From Calliopsis andreniformis (taxonomy: Eukaryota; Arthropoda; Insecta; Hymenoptera; Andrenidae), in contig NW_027480467.1 of the NCBI RefSeq assembly GCF_051401765.1, positions 2,976,001 to 3,040,000 on the forward strand: a stretch of 64,000 bases of DNA, written 5' to 3'. Within the stretch, counting starts at the first letter, position 1. Each line of letters opens with the position of its first letter. Positions 24,668-37,659 of this stretch are shown here, piece after piece. The position numbers were made by a program, and so were the translations under genes. Under the pieces are notes generated by a model. The model was not told where the DNA came from. It made no database searches and worked only from the letters and a program-made list of their open reading frames with translations.

Positions 24668-26016
24668 CCAATACTCAAACCTCAAACCTCAAACCTCAGC
24701 CATCATCCTCAATCCTCAATCCTCAATCGTCAATCCTCAATACTCAATCTTCAATCCTCAATACTCAATCCTCAATCCTCAAAATTCAATCCTCAATACT
24801 CAATCTTCAGTCCTCAATCCGCAATCATCAATCCTCAATCCTCAATCCTCAGTCATCAATCCTCAAACTTCAGTCCTCATCCTCAATTCTCAATCCTCAA
24901 CCCTCAATCCTCAAACCACAATCCTCAACTGTCAGTCCTCGTCCTCAATCCTCAACCCTCAGTCCTCAATCCTCAATCTTCAATCATCAATACTCAATCT
25001 TCAATCCTCAACACTCAATCCTCAATCCTCATTCCTCAAACCTCAATCCTCAACCCTCAGTCCTTATCCTCAATTCTCAATTCTCAATCCTCAATCCTCA
25101 ATCCTCAATCATCGATCCTCTATAATCAATTTTCAATCCTAGATCCTCAATCCCCAATGCTCAATCTTTAATCCTCAATTTTCAATCCTCAATACTCAAT
25201 CTTCAATCCTCAGTCCTCAGTCCTCAATCCTCAATTCTGAGTTCTCAATCCTGAATCCTCAATGTTCAGCCATCAGTCCTCAACAATCAGCTGTCAATTC
25301 TCAATTCTCAATAGAATATCATCAATTCACAGTTTTCAATACTCAATGCTCAATCTGCAGTCTTCAAATATCTATACACAAACATCAATCCTCATCACAC
25401 AACACTCAACACTCAGTCCACAATCCTCAATCTTCAATCCTCAATCCTCAATCCTCAATCCTCAATCCTCAATCTTCAATCCTCAATACTCAATCTTCAA
25501 TCCTCAGTCCTCAATTCTCAATCCTCAATCTTCAATCCTCAATACTCAATCTTCTATCCTCAATCCTCAATACTCAATCCTCAATCCTCATTCTTCAATC
25601 CTCAACACCCAATCCTCAATCTTCAATCCTCAATCCTCAATCCTTAATTCTCAAACCTCAATCCTCAGTCCTCAGTCCTCAAACCTCAATCCTCAACCAT
25701 CAGCCCTCATCCTGGATCCTCAAACCTAAATCTTCAATCCTCAATCCACAATCCTCATGCCTCAATCCTCAATACTCAATCATCAGTCCTCAAACCTCAA
25801 TCCTGAATCCTCAACCCTCAGTCCTCAACCTTCAGACTTCAGACCTCAACAATCAGTTGTCAATCCTCAATCCTCAATAGAATATCATCAATTCACAGTT
25901 TTCAATACTAAATTCTCGGTCTGCAATCTTCGAATCTCTATCCACAAACATCAATCCTCATCACTCAACCCTCAACACTCAGTCACCAATCCTCAATCTT
26001 CAATCCTCTATCCTCT
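24650..26016 (+). repeat. H-A-B unit 5 (internal deletions)
   Basis: H at 24,650 has one arm substitution. H to A is 612 bp (84 bp, 12 heptamers, short) and A to B is 495 bp (761 bp short). The A sequence breaks near 25,480 and resumes in the stretch preceding B. C is missing because the sequence jumps to the H leader at 26,017. Confidence 0.85.
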
Positions 26017-26358
26017 ATCCTCAATCCTCATTCTTCAATCCTCAATACCCAATCCTCAATCTTCAATCCTCAAACCTCAATAACCCATTCTCAATCCTCA
26101 ATCCTCAGTCGTCAGTCCTCAAACCACAATCCTCAACCCTCAGCCCTCATCCTCAATCCTCAATCCTTACTCCTCAGTCCTCAACCATCAATCCTCAATA
26201 CTCAATTTTCAATCCTCAATCCTCAAACCTCAATCCTCAATCCTCAATGCTAAATCCTCAATCATCAATACTCAATCTTCAATACTCAATCCTCAATCCT
26301 CAATCCTGAATCCTCAATACTAAAGCATCAATACTCAATTCTCAATACTCAAAAGAAC

Positions 26359-26376
26359 ATCCTGAATTCTCAGGAT
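26359..26376. repeat. Hairpin H7
   Basis: Perfect stem, 571 bp before A. Confidence 0.85.
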
Positions 26377-28910
26377 CCAATACTCAAACCTCAAACCTCA
26401 AACCTCAGCCATCATCCTCAATCCTCAATCCTCAATCGTCAATCCTCAACCTTCAATCCTCAACACTCAGCCTTCAACCCTCAATCCTCAATCCTCAATC
26501 CTCAATCCTCAATCCTCAATCTTCAATCCTCAATACTCAATCTTCAATCCTCAATACTCAATCCTCAATCCTCAATATTCAATCCTCAATACTCAATCTT
26601 CAGTCCTCAATCCGCAATCATCAATCCTCAATCCTCAATCCTCAGTCATCAATCCTCAAACTTCAGTCCTCATCCTCAATTCTCAATCCTCAACCCTCAA
26701 TCCTCAAACCACAATCCTCAACTGTCAGTCCTCGTCCTCAATCCTCAACCCTCAGTCCTCAATCCTCAATCTTCAATCATCAATACTCAATCTTCAATCC
26801 TCAACACTCAATCCTCAATCCCCAATCCTCAATCTTTAATCCTCAATTTTCAATCCTCAATACTCAATCTTCAATCCTCAGTCCTCAGTCCTCAATCCTC
26901 AATTCTGAATTCTCAATCCTGAATCCTCAATGTTCAGCCATCAGTCCTCAACAATCAGCTGTCAATTCTCAATTCTCAATAGAATATCATCAATTCACAG
27001 TTTTCAATACTCAATGCTCAATCTGCAATCTTCAAATATCTATACACAAACATCAATCCTCATCACACAACACTCAACACTCAGTCCACAATCCTCAATC
27101 TTCAATCCTCAATCCTCAATCCTCAATCCTCAATCCTCAATCTTCAACCATCAATACTCATTCATCAGTCCTCAATTCTCAATCCTCAATCCTCAATCCT
27201 CAATACTCAATCGTCAGTCTTCAATCCTCAATACTCAATATTCAATCCACAATCCTGGATCCTCAATCCTCAATCCTCATTCTTCAATCCCCAATACCCA
27301 ATCCTCAACCTTCAATACTCAATCCTCAATCCTCAATTCTCAATACTCAATCCTCAGACCTCAGTCCTCAAACCTCAATCCTCAACCCTCAGCCCTCATC
27401 CTCAATCCTCAATCCTCAACCTCAATCCTCAATCTTCAATCCTCAATACCCAATCCTAAATCTTCAATCCTCAATCCTCAATTATCAATTCTCAATCCTC
27501 AGTCCTCAATACTCTGTCCTCAAACCTCAATCCTCACACCTCAGTCCTCGTCCTCAAACCTCAACCCTCAATAATCATTCCGCAATCTTCACTCATCAAT
27601 ACTCAATCTTCAATCCTCAATCCTCAATACTCAATCCTCAATCCTCAATACTCAATCCTCAGTCCTCAGTCCTCATTCTTCAAAACTCATTCCGTCAATC
27701 CTCAATATTCAACACACAACCCTCAGCCATCAATCCAAAATTCTCAATACTCAATAGAAGATCCTGAATTCTCAGTTTTCAATACTCAATCCTCAATCTT
27801 CAATCTTCAAATCTCCTTTCACAAACATCAATTCTCATCACTCAACCCTCAACACTCATTTCCCAATCGTCAATCTTCAATACTCAATCCTCAATCCTCA
27901 ATCTTCAATCCTCAATACTCAATCTTCATTCCTCAGTCCTCAATTCTCAATCCTCAATCTTCAATCCTCAATACTCAATCTTCTATCCTCAATCCTCAAT
28001 ACTCAATCCTCAATCCTCATTCTTCAATCCTCAACACCCAATCCTCAATCTTCAATCCTCAATCCTCAATCCTTAATTCTCAAACCTCAATCCTCAGTCC
28101 TCAGTCCTCAAACCTCAATCCTCAACCTTCAGCCCTCATCCTGGATCCTCAAACCTAAATCTTCAATCCTCAATCCACAATCCTCATGCCTCAATCCTCA
28201 ATCCTCAATCATCAGTCCTCAAACCTCAATCCTGAATCCTCAACCCTCAGTCCTCAACCTTCAGACTTCAGACCTCAACAATCAGTTGTCAATCCTCAAT
28301 CCTCAATAGAATATCATCAATTCACAGTTTTCAATACTAAATTCTCGGTCTGCAATCTTCGAATCTCTATCCACAAACATCAATCCTCATCACTCAACCC
28401 TCAACACTCAGTCACCAATCCTCAATCTTCAATCCTCTATCCTCTATCCTCAATCCTCAATCCTCAATCCTCAATCCTCAATCCTCAACCTCAATCCTCA
28501 ATCTTCAATCCTCAATACTCAATCTTCAATCCTCAATCCTCAGTCCTCAAACCTCAATTCTGAACCCTCAATCCTGAATCCTCAATCTTCAGCCCTCAGT
28601 CCTCAACAATCAGTTGTCAATCCTCAATCCTCAGTATAATATTCTCAGTTCACAGTTTTCAATACTCAATACTCAATCTGCAATCTTCAAACCTCTATCC
28701 ACAGACATCAATTCTCATCACTCAACCCTCAACACTCAGTCCTCAATGTTCAATCCTCAATCCCCAATTCTCAATCCTCGATCCTCAATGCTGAATCTTC
28801 AATCCTCAATCCTCAATCCTCAATCCTCAATCCTCAATCCTGAATATTCAATCCTCAGTCCCCAAACCTCAATCCTCAATCCTCAATCCTCATTCTTCTA
28901 TCATCAATAA
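26359..28910 (+). repeat. H-A-B-C unit 6
   Basis: H to A is 571 bp because of the 125-bp deletion. A (26,930), B (28,186) and C (28,614) keep standard spacing. A28563 closes the forward frame after B with TGA, while the 28-kb partner has TGG there. C has CCACAGACATC in place of CCACAGTCATC. Confidence 0.87.
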
Positions 28911-31836
28911 TCAATCTCCAACCCTAGATCCCCAATCCCCAATCCTCAATCCTTAATCCTCAATCTTCAATCCACAATCCCCAGCCCTCAATCTTCAATC
29001 CTGAATGCCCAGTCCTCAATCCTCAATCCTCAGCCCTCAGTCCTCGTCATCAATCCTCAACCCTCAATAATCAACCCGCAACCTTCAATCATCAATACTC
29101 AATCTTCAATCCTCAATCCTCAAACTCAATCCTCAATACTCAATCCCCAGTCCTCAGTCCTCAATCTTCAATACTCAATCCGCCAATCCTCAACATTCAA
29201 CACACAACCCTCAACCATCAATCCTCAATACTCAACCATCAATCCTCAATTCTCAATACTCAGTTGAATATCCTGAATTCTCAGCTTTCAATACTCAATC
29301 CTCAATCTTCAATCTTCAAATCTCCATCCACAAACATCAATTCTCATCTCTCAACCCTCAACACTCAGTCCTCAATATTCAATGCTCAATCCTCAATCCT
29401 CAATCTTCAATCCTCAATCCTCAATCCTCAATCGTCTGTCTTCAATCCTCAATACTCAATATTCAATCCACAATCCTGAATCCTCAATCCTCAATCCTCA
29501 TTCTTCAATCCTCAATACCCAATCCTCAATCTTCAATCCTCAATCCTCAATCCTCAATTCTCAATACTCAATCCTCAGACCTCAGTCCTCAAACCTCAAT
29601 CCTCAACCCTCAGCCCTCATCCTCAATCCTCAATCCTCAACCTCAATCCTCAATCTTCAATCCTGAATACTCAATCTTCAACCTTCAATCCTCAGTCCTC
29701 AAACCTCAATTCTGAATCCTCAATACTGAATCCTCAACCTACAGCCCTCAGTCCTCAACAATCAGTTGTCAATCCTCAATCCTCACTATAATGTCCTCAG
29801 TTCACAGTTTTCAATACTCAATACTCAATCTGCAATCTTCAAATCTCTATCCACAGTCATCAATTCTCATCACTCAACCCTCAACACTCAGTCCTCAATG
29901 TTCAATCCTCAATCCCCAATTCTCAATCCTCGATCCTCAATGCTGAATCTTCAATCCTCAATCCTCAATCCTCAATCCTCAATCCTCAATCCTCAATCCT
30001 GAATATTCAATCCTCAGTCCCCAATCCTCAATCCTCAATCCTCAATCCTCATTCTTCAATCCTCAATACACAATCCTCAATCTTCAATCCTCAATCCTCA
30101 ATCCTCAATTCTCAATCCTCAATCCTCAGTCCTCAGACCTCAAACCTCAATCCTCAACCCTCAGCCCTCATCGTCAATCCTCAAACCTCAATCCTAAATC
30201 CTCAATCGTCAATCCTCAATCCTTAATGTTCAATCCACAATACTCTACCTTTAAACCTCAATCCTCAATCCTCAATACTCAATATTCAATCCCCAATACT
30301 CAACTTTCAATACTCAATCCGCAATCATCAATCCTCAATCCTCAATCCTCAGTCATCAATCCTCAATCTTCAATACTCAATCGTCAATCCTCAGTCCTCA
30401 ATCCTCAATCCTCAATCCTCGTATCACAAACCTCAATCCTCAACCCTAAGTCCCCATCCTCAACTCTCAATTCTCAACCCTCAATCCTCAACCCTCAATC
30501 TTGAATCCTCAATAATCAATCTCCAATCCTAGATCCCCAATCCCTAATCCTCAATCCTTAATCCTCAATCTTCAATCCTCAATCCCCAGTCCTCAATCTT
30601 CAATCCTCAATGCTCAATCCTCAATCCTCAATCCTCAGTCCTCAATCCTCAATCCTCAATCCTCAATCCTCAATCCTCAATCCTCATTCCTCAATCCTCA
30701 ATCCTCAATCCCCAATCCTCAATATTCAATCCTCAATCCTCAATCCTCAATACTCAATCCTCAATCTTCAATCCTCAATAGTCAATCTTCAATCCTCATT
30801 CCTCAATCCTCAATCCTCAATACTCAATCCTCAATCCTCAACCCTCAATCCTCAATCCTCAATCTTCAATCCTCAATACTCAATATTCAATCCTCAATCC
30901 TCAATCCTCAATCCTCAATCCTCATTCTTCAATCCTCAATACCCAATCCTCAATCTTCAATCCTCAATCCTTAATCCTCAATTCTCAATCCTCAATCCTC
31001 AGTCGTCAGTCCTCAAACCACAATCCTCAACCCTCAGCCCTCATCCCCAATCCTCAATCCTTATTCCTCAGTCCTCAACCATCAATCCTCAATACTCAAT
31101 TTTCAATCCTCAATCCTCAATCCTCAATCCTCAATCCTCAATGCTAAATCCTCAATCATCAATACTCAATCTTCAATACTCAATCCTCAATCCTCAATCC
31201 TGAATCCTCAATACTAAAGCATCAATACTCAATTCTCAATACTCAAAAGAACATCCTGAATTCTCAGGATCCAATACTCAAACCTCAAACCTCAAACCTC
31301 AGCCATCATCCTCAATCCTCAATCCTCAATCGTCAATCCTCAACCTTCAATCCTCAACACTCAGCCTTCAACCCTCAATCCTCAATCCTCAATCGTCAAT
31401 CCGCAATCCTCAATCCTCAGTCATCAATCCTCAACCTTCAATACTCAATCCTCTATCCTCAATCCTCAATCCTCAATCTTCAATCCTCAATACTCAATCT
31501 TCAATACTCAATCCTCAATCCTCAATCCTCAATACTCAATTCTCAATGCTCAACCCTCAATCCTCAATGCTCAATCTTCAATCCTCAATACTCAATCTTC
31601 AATCCTCAATCCTCAATCCTCAATCCTCAATCCTCATTCTTCAATCCTCAATACCCAATCCTCAATGCTCAATCCTCAATCCTCAATCCTCAGTCCTCAA
31701 TCCTCAATCCTCAATCCTCAATCCTCAATCCTCAGTCCTCAATCCTCAATCCTCAATCCCCAATCCTCAATATTCAATCCTCAATCCTCAATCCTCAATC
31801 CTCAATACTCAATCCTCAATCTTCAATCCTCAATAG
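28911..31836 (+). repeat. K unit, complete copy 2
   Basis: All K marks are present 8,587 bp after copy 1. Private changes include CCGCAACCTTC (29,077), CTCAACATTCAAC (29,189) and CTCACTATAATG (29,783) in place of CTCAGTATAATG. Confidence 0.85.
31253..31270. repeat. Hairpin H8 (inside K)
   Basis: Perfect stem, 8,587 bp after H5. Confidence 0.85.
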
Positions 31837-31986
31837 TCAATCTTCAATCCTCAATCCTCAATCCTCAATCCTCAATCCTCAATACTCAATCTTCAATCCT
31901 CAGTCCTCAATTCTCAATCCTCAATCTTCAATCCTCAATACTCAATCTTCTATCCTCAATCCTCAATACTCAATCCTCAATCCTCA

Positions 31987-32897
31987 TTCTTCAATCCTCA
32001 ACACCCAATCCTCAATCTTCAATCCTCAATCCTCAATCCTTAATTCTCAACCCTCAATCCTCAGTCCTCAGTCCTCAAACCTCAATCCTCAACCTTCAGC
32101 CCTCATCCTGGATCCTCAAACCTAAATCTTCAATCCTCAATCCACAATCCTCATGACTCAATCCTCAATCCTCAATACTCAATCCTCAATCTTCAATCCT
32201 CAATCCTCAATACTCAATCCTCAATACTCAATCCCCAGTCCTCAGGCCTCAATCTTCAATACTCAATCCGCCAATCTTCAATATTCAACACACAACCCTC
32301 AACCATCAATCCTCAATACTCAACCATCAACCCTCAATTCTCAATACTCAGTTGAATATCCTGAATTCTCAGTTTTCAATACTCAATCCTCAATCTTCAA
32401 TCTTCAAATCTCCATCTACAAACATCAATTCTCATCTCTCAACCCTCAACACTCAGTCCTCAATATTCAATCCTCAATCCTCAATCCTCAATCTTCAATC
32501 CTCAATACTCAATCTTCAATCCTCAATCGTCAATTCTCAATCTTCAATCCTCAACACTCAATCCTCAATCCTCAATATTCAATCCTCAATACTCAATCTT
32601 CAATCCTCAATCCGCAATCATCAATCCTCAATCCTCAGTCCTCAGTCATCAATCCTCAATCTTCAATACTCAATCGTCAATCCTCAGTCCTCAATCCTCA
32701 ATCCTCAATCCTCGTATCACAAACCTCAATCCTCAACCCTAAGTCCCCATCCTCAACTCTCAATTCTCAACCCTCAATCCTCAACCCTCAATCTTGAATC
32801 CTCAATAATCAATCTCCAATCCTAGATCCCCAATCCCTAATCCTCAATCCTTAATCCCCAATCTTCAATCCTCAATCCCCAGTCCTCAATCTTCAAT
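31987..32897 (+). repeat. CTGGATCC-mark segment with TTGAATATCC core
   Basis: It follows 10,264-11,180 in order (CTGGATCC, CCTCATGACTC, core at 32,352, CGTATCACAAACC, CCTAGATCC). The core has CATCTACAAACATC instead of CATCCACAAACATC, shared with the copy at 60,614. Confidence 0.75.
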
Positions 32898-33307
32898 CCT
32901 CAATCCTCATTCCTCAATCTTCAATCCTCAATACTCAATCTTCAATCCTCAATCCTCAATCCTCAATCCTCAATCCTCATTCTTCAATCCTCAATACCCA
33001 ATCCTCAATCTTCAATCCTCAAACCTCAATAACCCATTCTCAATCCTCAATCCTCAGTCGTCAGTCCTCAAACCACAATCCTCAACCCTCAGCCCTCATC
33101 CTCAATCCTCAATCCTTACTCCTCAGTCCTCAACCATCAATCCTCAATACTCAATTTTCAATCCTCAATCCTCAAACCTCAATCCTCAATCCTCAATGCT
33201 AAATACTCAATCATCAATACTCAATCTTCAATACTCAATCCTCAATCCTCAATCCTGAATCCTCAATACTAAAGCATCAATACTCAATTCTCAATACTCA
33301 AAAGAAC

Positions 33308-33325
33308 ATCCTGAATTCTCAGGAT
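33308..33325. repeat. Hairpin H9
   Basis: Perfect stem, 696 bp before A. Confidence 0.85.
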
Positions 33326-35835
33326 CCAATACTCAAACCTCAAACCTCAAACCTCAGCCATCATCCTCAATCCTCAATCCTCAATCGTCAATCCTCAACC
33401 TTCAATCCTCAACACTCAGCCTTCAACCCTCAATCCTCAATCCTCAATCCTCAATCCTCAATCCTCAATCTTCAATCCTCAATACTCAATCTTCAATCCT
33501 CAATACTCAATCCTCAATCCTCAATATTCAATCCTCAATACTCAATCTTCAGTCCTCAATCCGCAATCATCAATCCTCAATCCTCAATCCTCAGTCATCA
33601 ATCCTCAAACTTCAGTCCTCATCCTCAATTCTCAATCCTCAACCCTCAATCCTCAAACCACAATCCTCAACTGTCAGTCCTCGTCCTCAATCCTCAACCC
33701 TCAGTCCTCAATCCTCAATCTTCAATCATCAATACTCAATCTTCAATCCTCAACACTCAATCCTCAATCCTCATTCCTCAAACCTCAATCCTCAACCCTC
33801 AGTCCTTATCCTCAATTATCAATTCTCAATCCTCAATCCTCAATCCTCAATCATCGATCCTCTATAATCAATTTTCAATCCTAGATCCTCAATCCCCAAT
33901 CCTCAATCTTTAATCCTCAATTTTTAATCCTCAATACTCAATCTTCAATCCTCAGTCCTCAGTCCTCAATCCTCAATTCTGAATTCTCAATCCTGAATCC
34001 TCAATGTTCAGCCATCAGTCCTCAACAATCAGCTGTCAATTCTCAATTCTCAATAGAATATCATCAATTCACAGTTTTCAATACTCAATGCTCAATCTGC
34101 AATCTTCAAATATCTATACACAAACATCAATCCTCATCACACAACACTCAACACTCAGTCCACAATCCTCAATCTTCAATCCTCAATCCTCAATCCTCAA
34201 TCCTCAATCCTCAATCTTCAACCATCAATACTCATTCATCAGTCCTCAATTCTCAATCCTCAATCCTCAATCCTCAATACTCAATAGTCAGTCTTCAATC
34301 CTCAATACTCAATATTCAATCCGCAATCCTGGATCCTCAATCCTCAATCCTCATTCTTCAATCCTCAATACCCAATCCTCAACCTTCAATACTCAATCCT
34401 CAATCCTCAATTCTCAATACTCAATCCTCAGACCTCAGTCCTCAAACCTCAATCCTCAACCCTCAGCCCTCATCCTCAATCCTCAATCCTCAACCTCAAT
34501 CCTCAATCTTCAATCCTCAATACCCAATCCTAAATCTTCAATCCTCAATCCTCAATTATCAATTCTCAATCCTCAGTCCTCAATTCTCTGTCCTCAAACC
34601 TCAATCCTCAAACCTCAGTCCTCGTCCTCAAACCTCAAACCTCAATAATCATTCCGCAATCTTCACTCATCAATACTCAATCTTCAATCCTCAATCCTCA
34701 ATACTCAATCCTCAATCCTCAATACTCAATCCTCAGTCCTCAGTCCTCATTCTTCAAAACTCATTCCGTCAATCCTCAATATTCAACACACAACCCTCAG
34801 CCATCAATCCAAAATTCTCAATACTCAATAGAAGATCCTGAATTCTCAGTTTTCAATACTCAATCCTCAATCTTCAATCTTCAAATCTCCTTTCACAAAC
34901 ATCAATTCTCATCACTCAACCCTCAACACTCATTTCCCAATCGTCAATCTTCAATACTCAATCCTCAATCCTCAATATTCAATCCTCAATACTCAATCTT
35001 CAATCCTCAGTCCTCAATTCTCAATCCTCAATCTTCAATCCTCAATACTCAATCTTCTATCCTCAATCCTCAATACTCAATCCTCAATCCTCATTCTTCA
35101 ATCCTCAACACCCAATCCTCAATCTTCAATCCTCAATCCTCAATCCTTAATTCTCAAACCTCAATCCTCAGTCCTCAGTCCTCAAACCTCAATCCTCAAC
35201 CTTCAGCCCTCATCCTGGATCCTCAAACCTAAATCTTCAATCCTCAATCCACAATCCTCATGCCTCAATCCTCAATCCTCAATCATCAGTCCTCAAACCT
35301 CAATCCTGAATCCTCAACCCTCAGTCCTCAACCTTCAGACTTCAGACCTCAACAATCAGTTGTCAATCCTCAATCCTCAATAGAATATCATCAATTCACA
35401 GTTTTCAATACTAAATTCTCGGTCTGCAATCTTCGAATCTCTATCCACAAACATCAATCCTCATCACTCAACCCTCAACACTCAGTCACCAATCCTCAAT
35501 CTTCAATCCTCTATCCTCTATCCTCAATCCTCAATCCTCAATCCTCAATCCTCAATCCTCAACCTCAATCCTCAACCTTCAATCCTCAATACTCAATCTT
35601 CAATCCTCAATCCTCAGTCCTCAAACCTCAATTCTGAACCCTCAATGCTGAATCCTCAATCTTCAGCCCTCAGTCCTCAACAATCAGTTGTCAATCCTCA
35701 ATCCTCAGTATAATATTCTCAGTTCACAGTTTTCAATTCTCAATACTCAATCTGCAATCTTCAAACCTCTATCCACAGTCATCAATTCTCATCACTCAAC
35801 CCTCAACACTCAGTCCTCAATGTTCAATCCTCAAT
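33308..35835 (+). repeat. H-A-B-C unit 7 (C truncated)
   Basis: H, A (34,004), B (35,260) and C (35,688) are at standard spacing. C breaks near 35,835, running into TACCCAATCC instead of CCCCAATTC. G34323 and an A-for-C change giving CAATAGTCAGTC near 34,285 are notable; the second is kept in the 28-kb partner and the first is not. Confidence 0.85.
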
Positions 35836-36147
35836 ACCCAATCCTCAATCTTCAATCCTCAATCCTTAATCCTCAATTCTCAATCCTCAATCCTCAGTCG
35901 TCAGTCCTCAAACCACAATCCTCAACCCTCAGCCCTCATCCCCAATCCTCAATCCTTATTCCTCAGTCCTCAACCATCAATCCTCAATACTCAATTTTCA
36001 ATCCTCAATCCTCAATCCTCAATCCTCAATCCTCAATGCTAAATCCTCAATAATCAATACTCAATCTTCAATACTCAATCCTCAATCCTCAATCCTGAAT
36101 CCTCAATACTAAAGCATCAATACTCAATTCTCAATACTCAAAAGAAC

Positions 36148-36165
36148 ATCCTGAATTCTCAGGAT
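36148..36165. repeat. Hairpin H10
   Basis: Perfect stem, first of a cluster of three within 1.5 kb. The partner would lie beyond the window. Confidence 0.85.
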
Positions 36166-36859
36166 CCAATACTCAAACCTCAAACCTCAAACCTCAGCCA
36201 TCATCCTCAATCCTCAATCCTCAATCGTCAATCCTCAACCTTCAATCCTCAACACTCAGCCTTCAACCCTCAATCCTCAATCCTCAATCGTCAATCCGCA
36301 ATCCTCAATCCTCAGTCATCAATCCTCAACCTTCAATACTCAATCCTCTATCCTCAATCCTCAATCCTCAATCTTCAATCCTCAATACTCAATCTTCAAT
36401 ACTCAATCCTCAATCCTCAATCCTCAATACTCAATCCTCAATGCTCAACCCTCAATCCTCAATCGTCAATCTTCAATCCTCAATACTCAATCTTCAATCC
36501 TCAATCCTCAATCCTCAATCCTCAATCCTCATTCTTCAATCCTCAATACCCAATCCTCAATCTTCAATCCTCAATCCTCAATCCTCAATTCTCAATCCTC
36601 AATCCTCAGTCGTCAGTCCTCAAACCACAATCCTCAACCCTCAGCCCTCATCCTCAATCCTCAATCCTTATTCCTCAGTTCTCAACTATCAATCCTCAAT
36701 ACTCAATTTTCAATCCTCAATCCTCAATCCTCAATCCTCAATCCTCAATGCTAAATCCTCAGTCATCAATACTCAATCTTCAATACTCAATCCTCAATCC
36801 TCAATCCTGAATCCTCAATACTAAAGCATCAATACTCAATTCTCAATACTCAAAAGAAC

Positions 36860-36877
36860 ATCCTGAATTCTCAGGAT
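36860..36877. repeat. Hairpin H11
   Basis: Perfect stem, 712 bp after H10. Confidence 0.85.
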
Positions 36878-37641
36878 CCAATACTCAAACCTCAAACCTC
36901 AAACCTCAGCCATCATCCTCAATCCTGAATCCTCAATCGTCAATCCTCAACCTTCAATCCTCAACACTCAGCCTTCAACCCTCAATCCTCAATCCTCAAT
37001 CGTCAATCCGCAATCCTCAATCCTCAGTCATCAATCCTCAACCTTCAATACTCAATCCTCTATCCTCAATCCTGAATCCCCAATCCTCAATCCTCAATCC
37101 TCAATACTCAATCTTCAGTCCTCAATCCGCAATCATCAATCCTCAATCCTCAATCCTCAGTCCTCAGTCCTCAGTCCTAAAACCTCAACCCTCAACCTTC
37201 AGCCTTCAATACTCAATCCTCAATCCTCAACCCTCAATCCTCATTCCTCAATCTTCAATCCTCAATACTCAATCTTCAATCCTCAATCCTCAATCCTCAA
37301 TCCTCAATCCTCATTCTTCAATCCTCAATACCCAATCCTCAATCTTCAATCCTCAAACCTCAATAACCCATTCTCAATCCTCAATCCTCAGTCGTCAGTC
37401 CTCAAACCACAATCCTCAACCCTCAGCCCTCATCCTCAATCCTCAATCCTTACTCCTCAGTCCTCAACCATCAATCCTCAATACTCAATTTTCAATCCTC
37501 AATCCTCAAACCTCAATCCTCAATCCTCAATGCTAAATCCTCAATCATCAATACTCAATCTTCAATACTCAATCCTCAATCCTCAATCCTGAATCCTCAA
37601 TACTAAAGCATCAATACTCAATTCTCAATACTCAAAAGAAC

Positions 37642-37659
37642 ATCCTGAATTCTCAGGAT
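37642..37659. repeat. Hairpin H12
   Basis: Perfect stem, 782 bp after H11 and 4,334 bp after H9. Confidence 0.85.

Larger units (their letters stand above)
26017..31986 (+). repeat. 6-kb block, copy 2
   Basis: This is the repeat of 17,305-23,399 with 125 bp missing near 26,820, where the stretch with CATTCCTCAAAC and CATCGATCC has been lost. Confidence 0.87.
32898..37231 (+). repeat. 4.33-kb tandem repeat, copy 1
   Basis: The repeat begins in identical heptamers at 32,898 and 37,232 (offset 4,334). It includes H-A-B and two further hairpins at 36,148 and 36,860. Identity to copy 2 stops at 37,105. Confidence 0.85.
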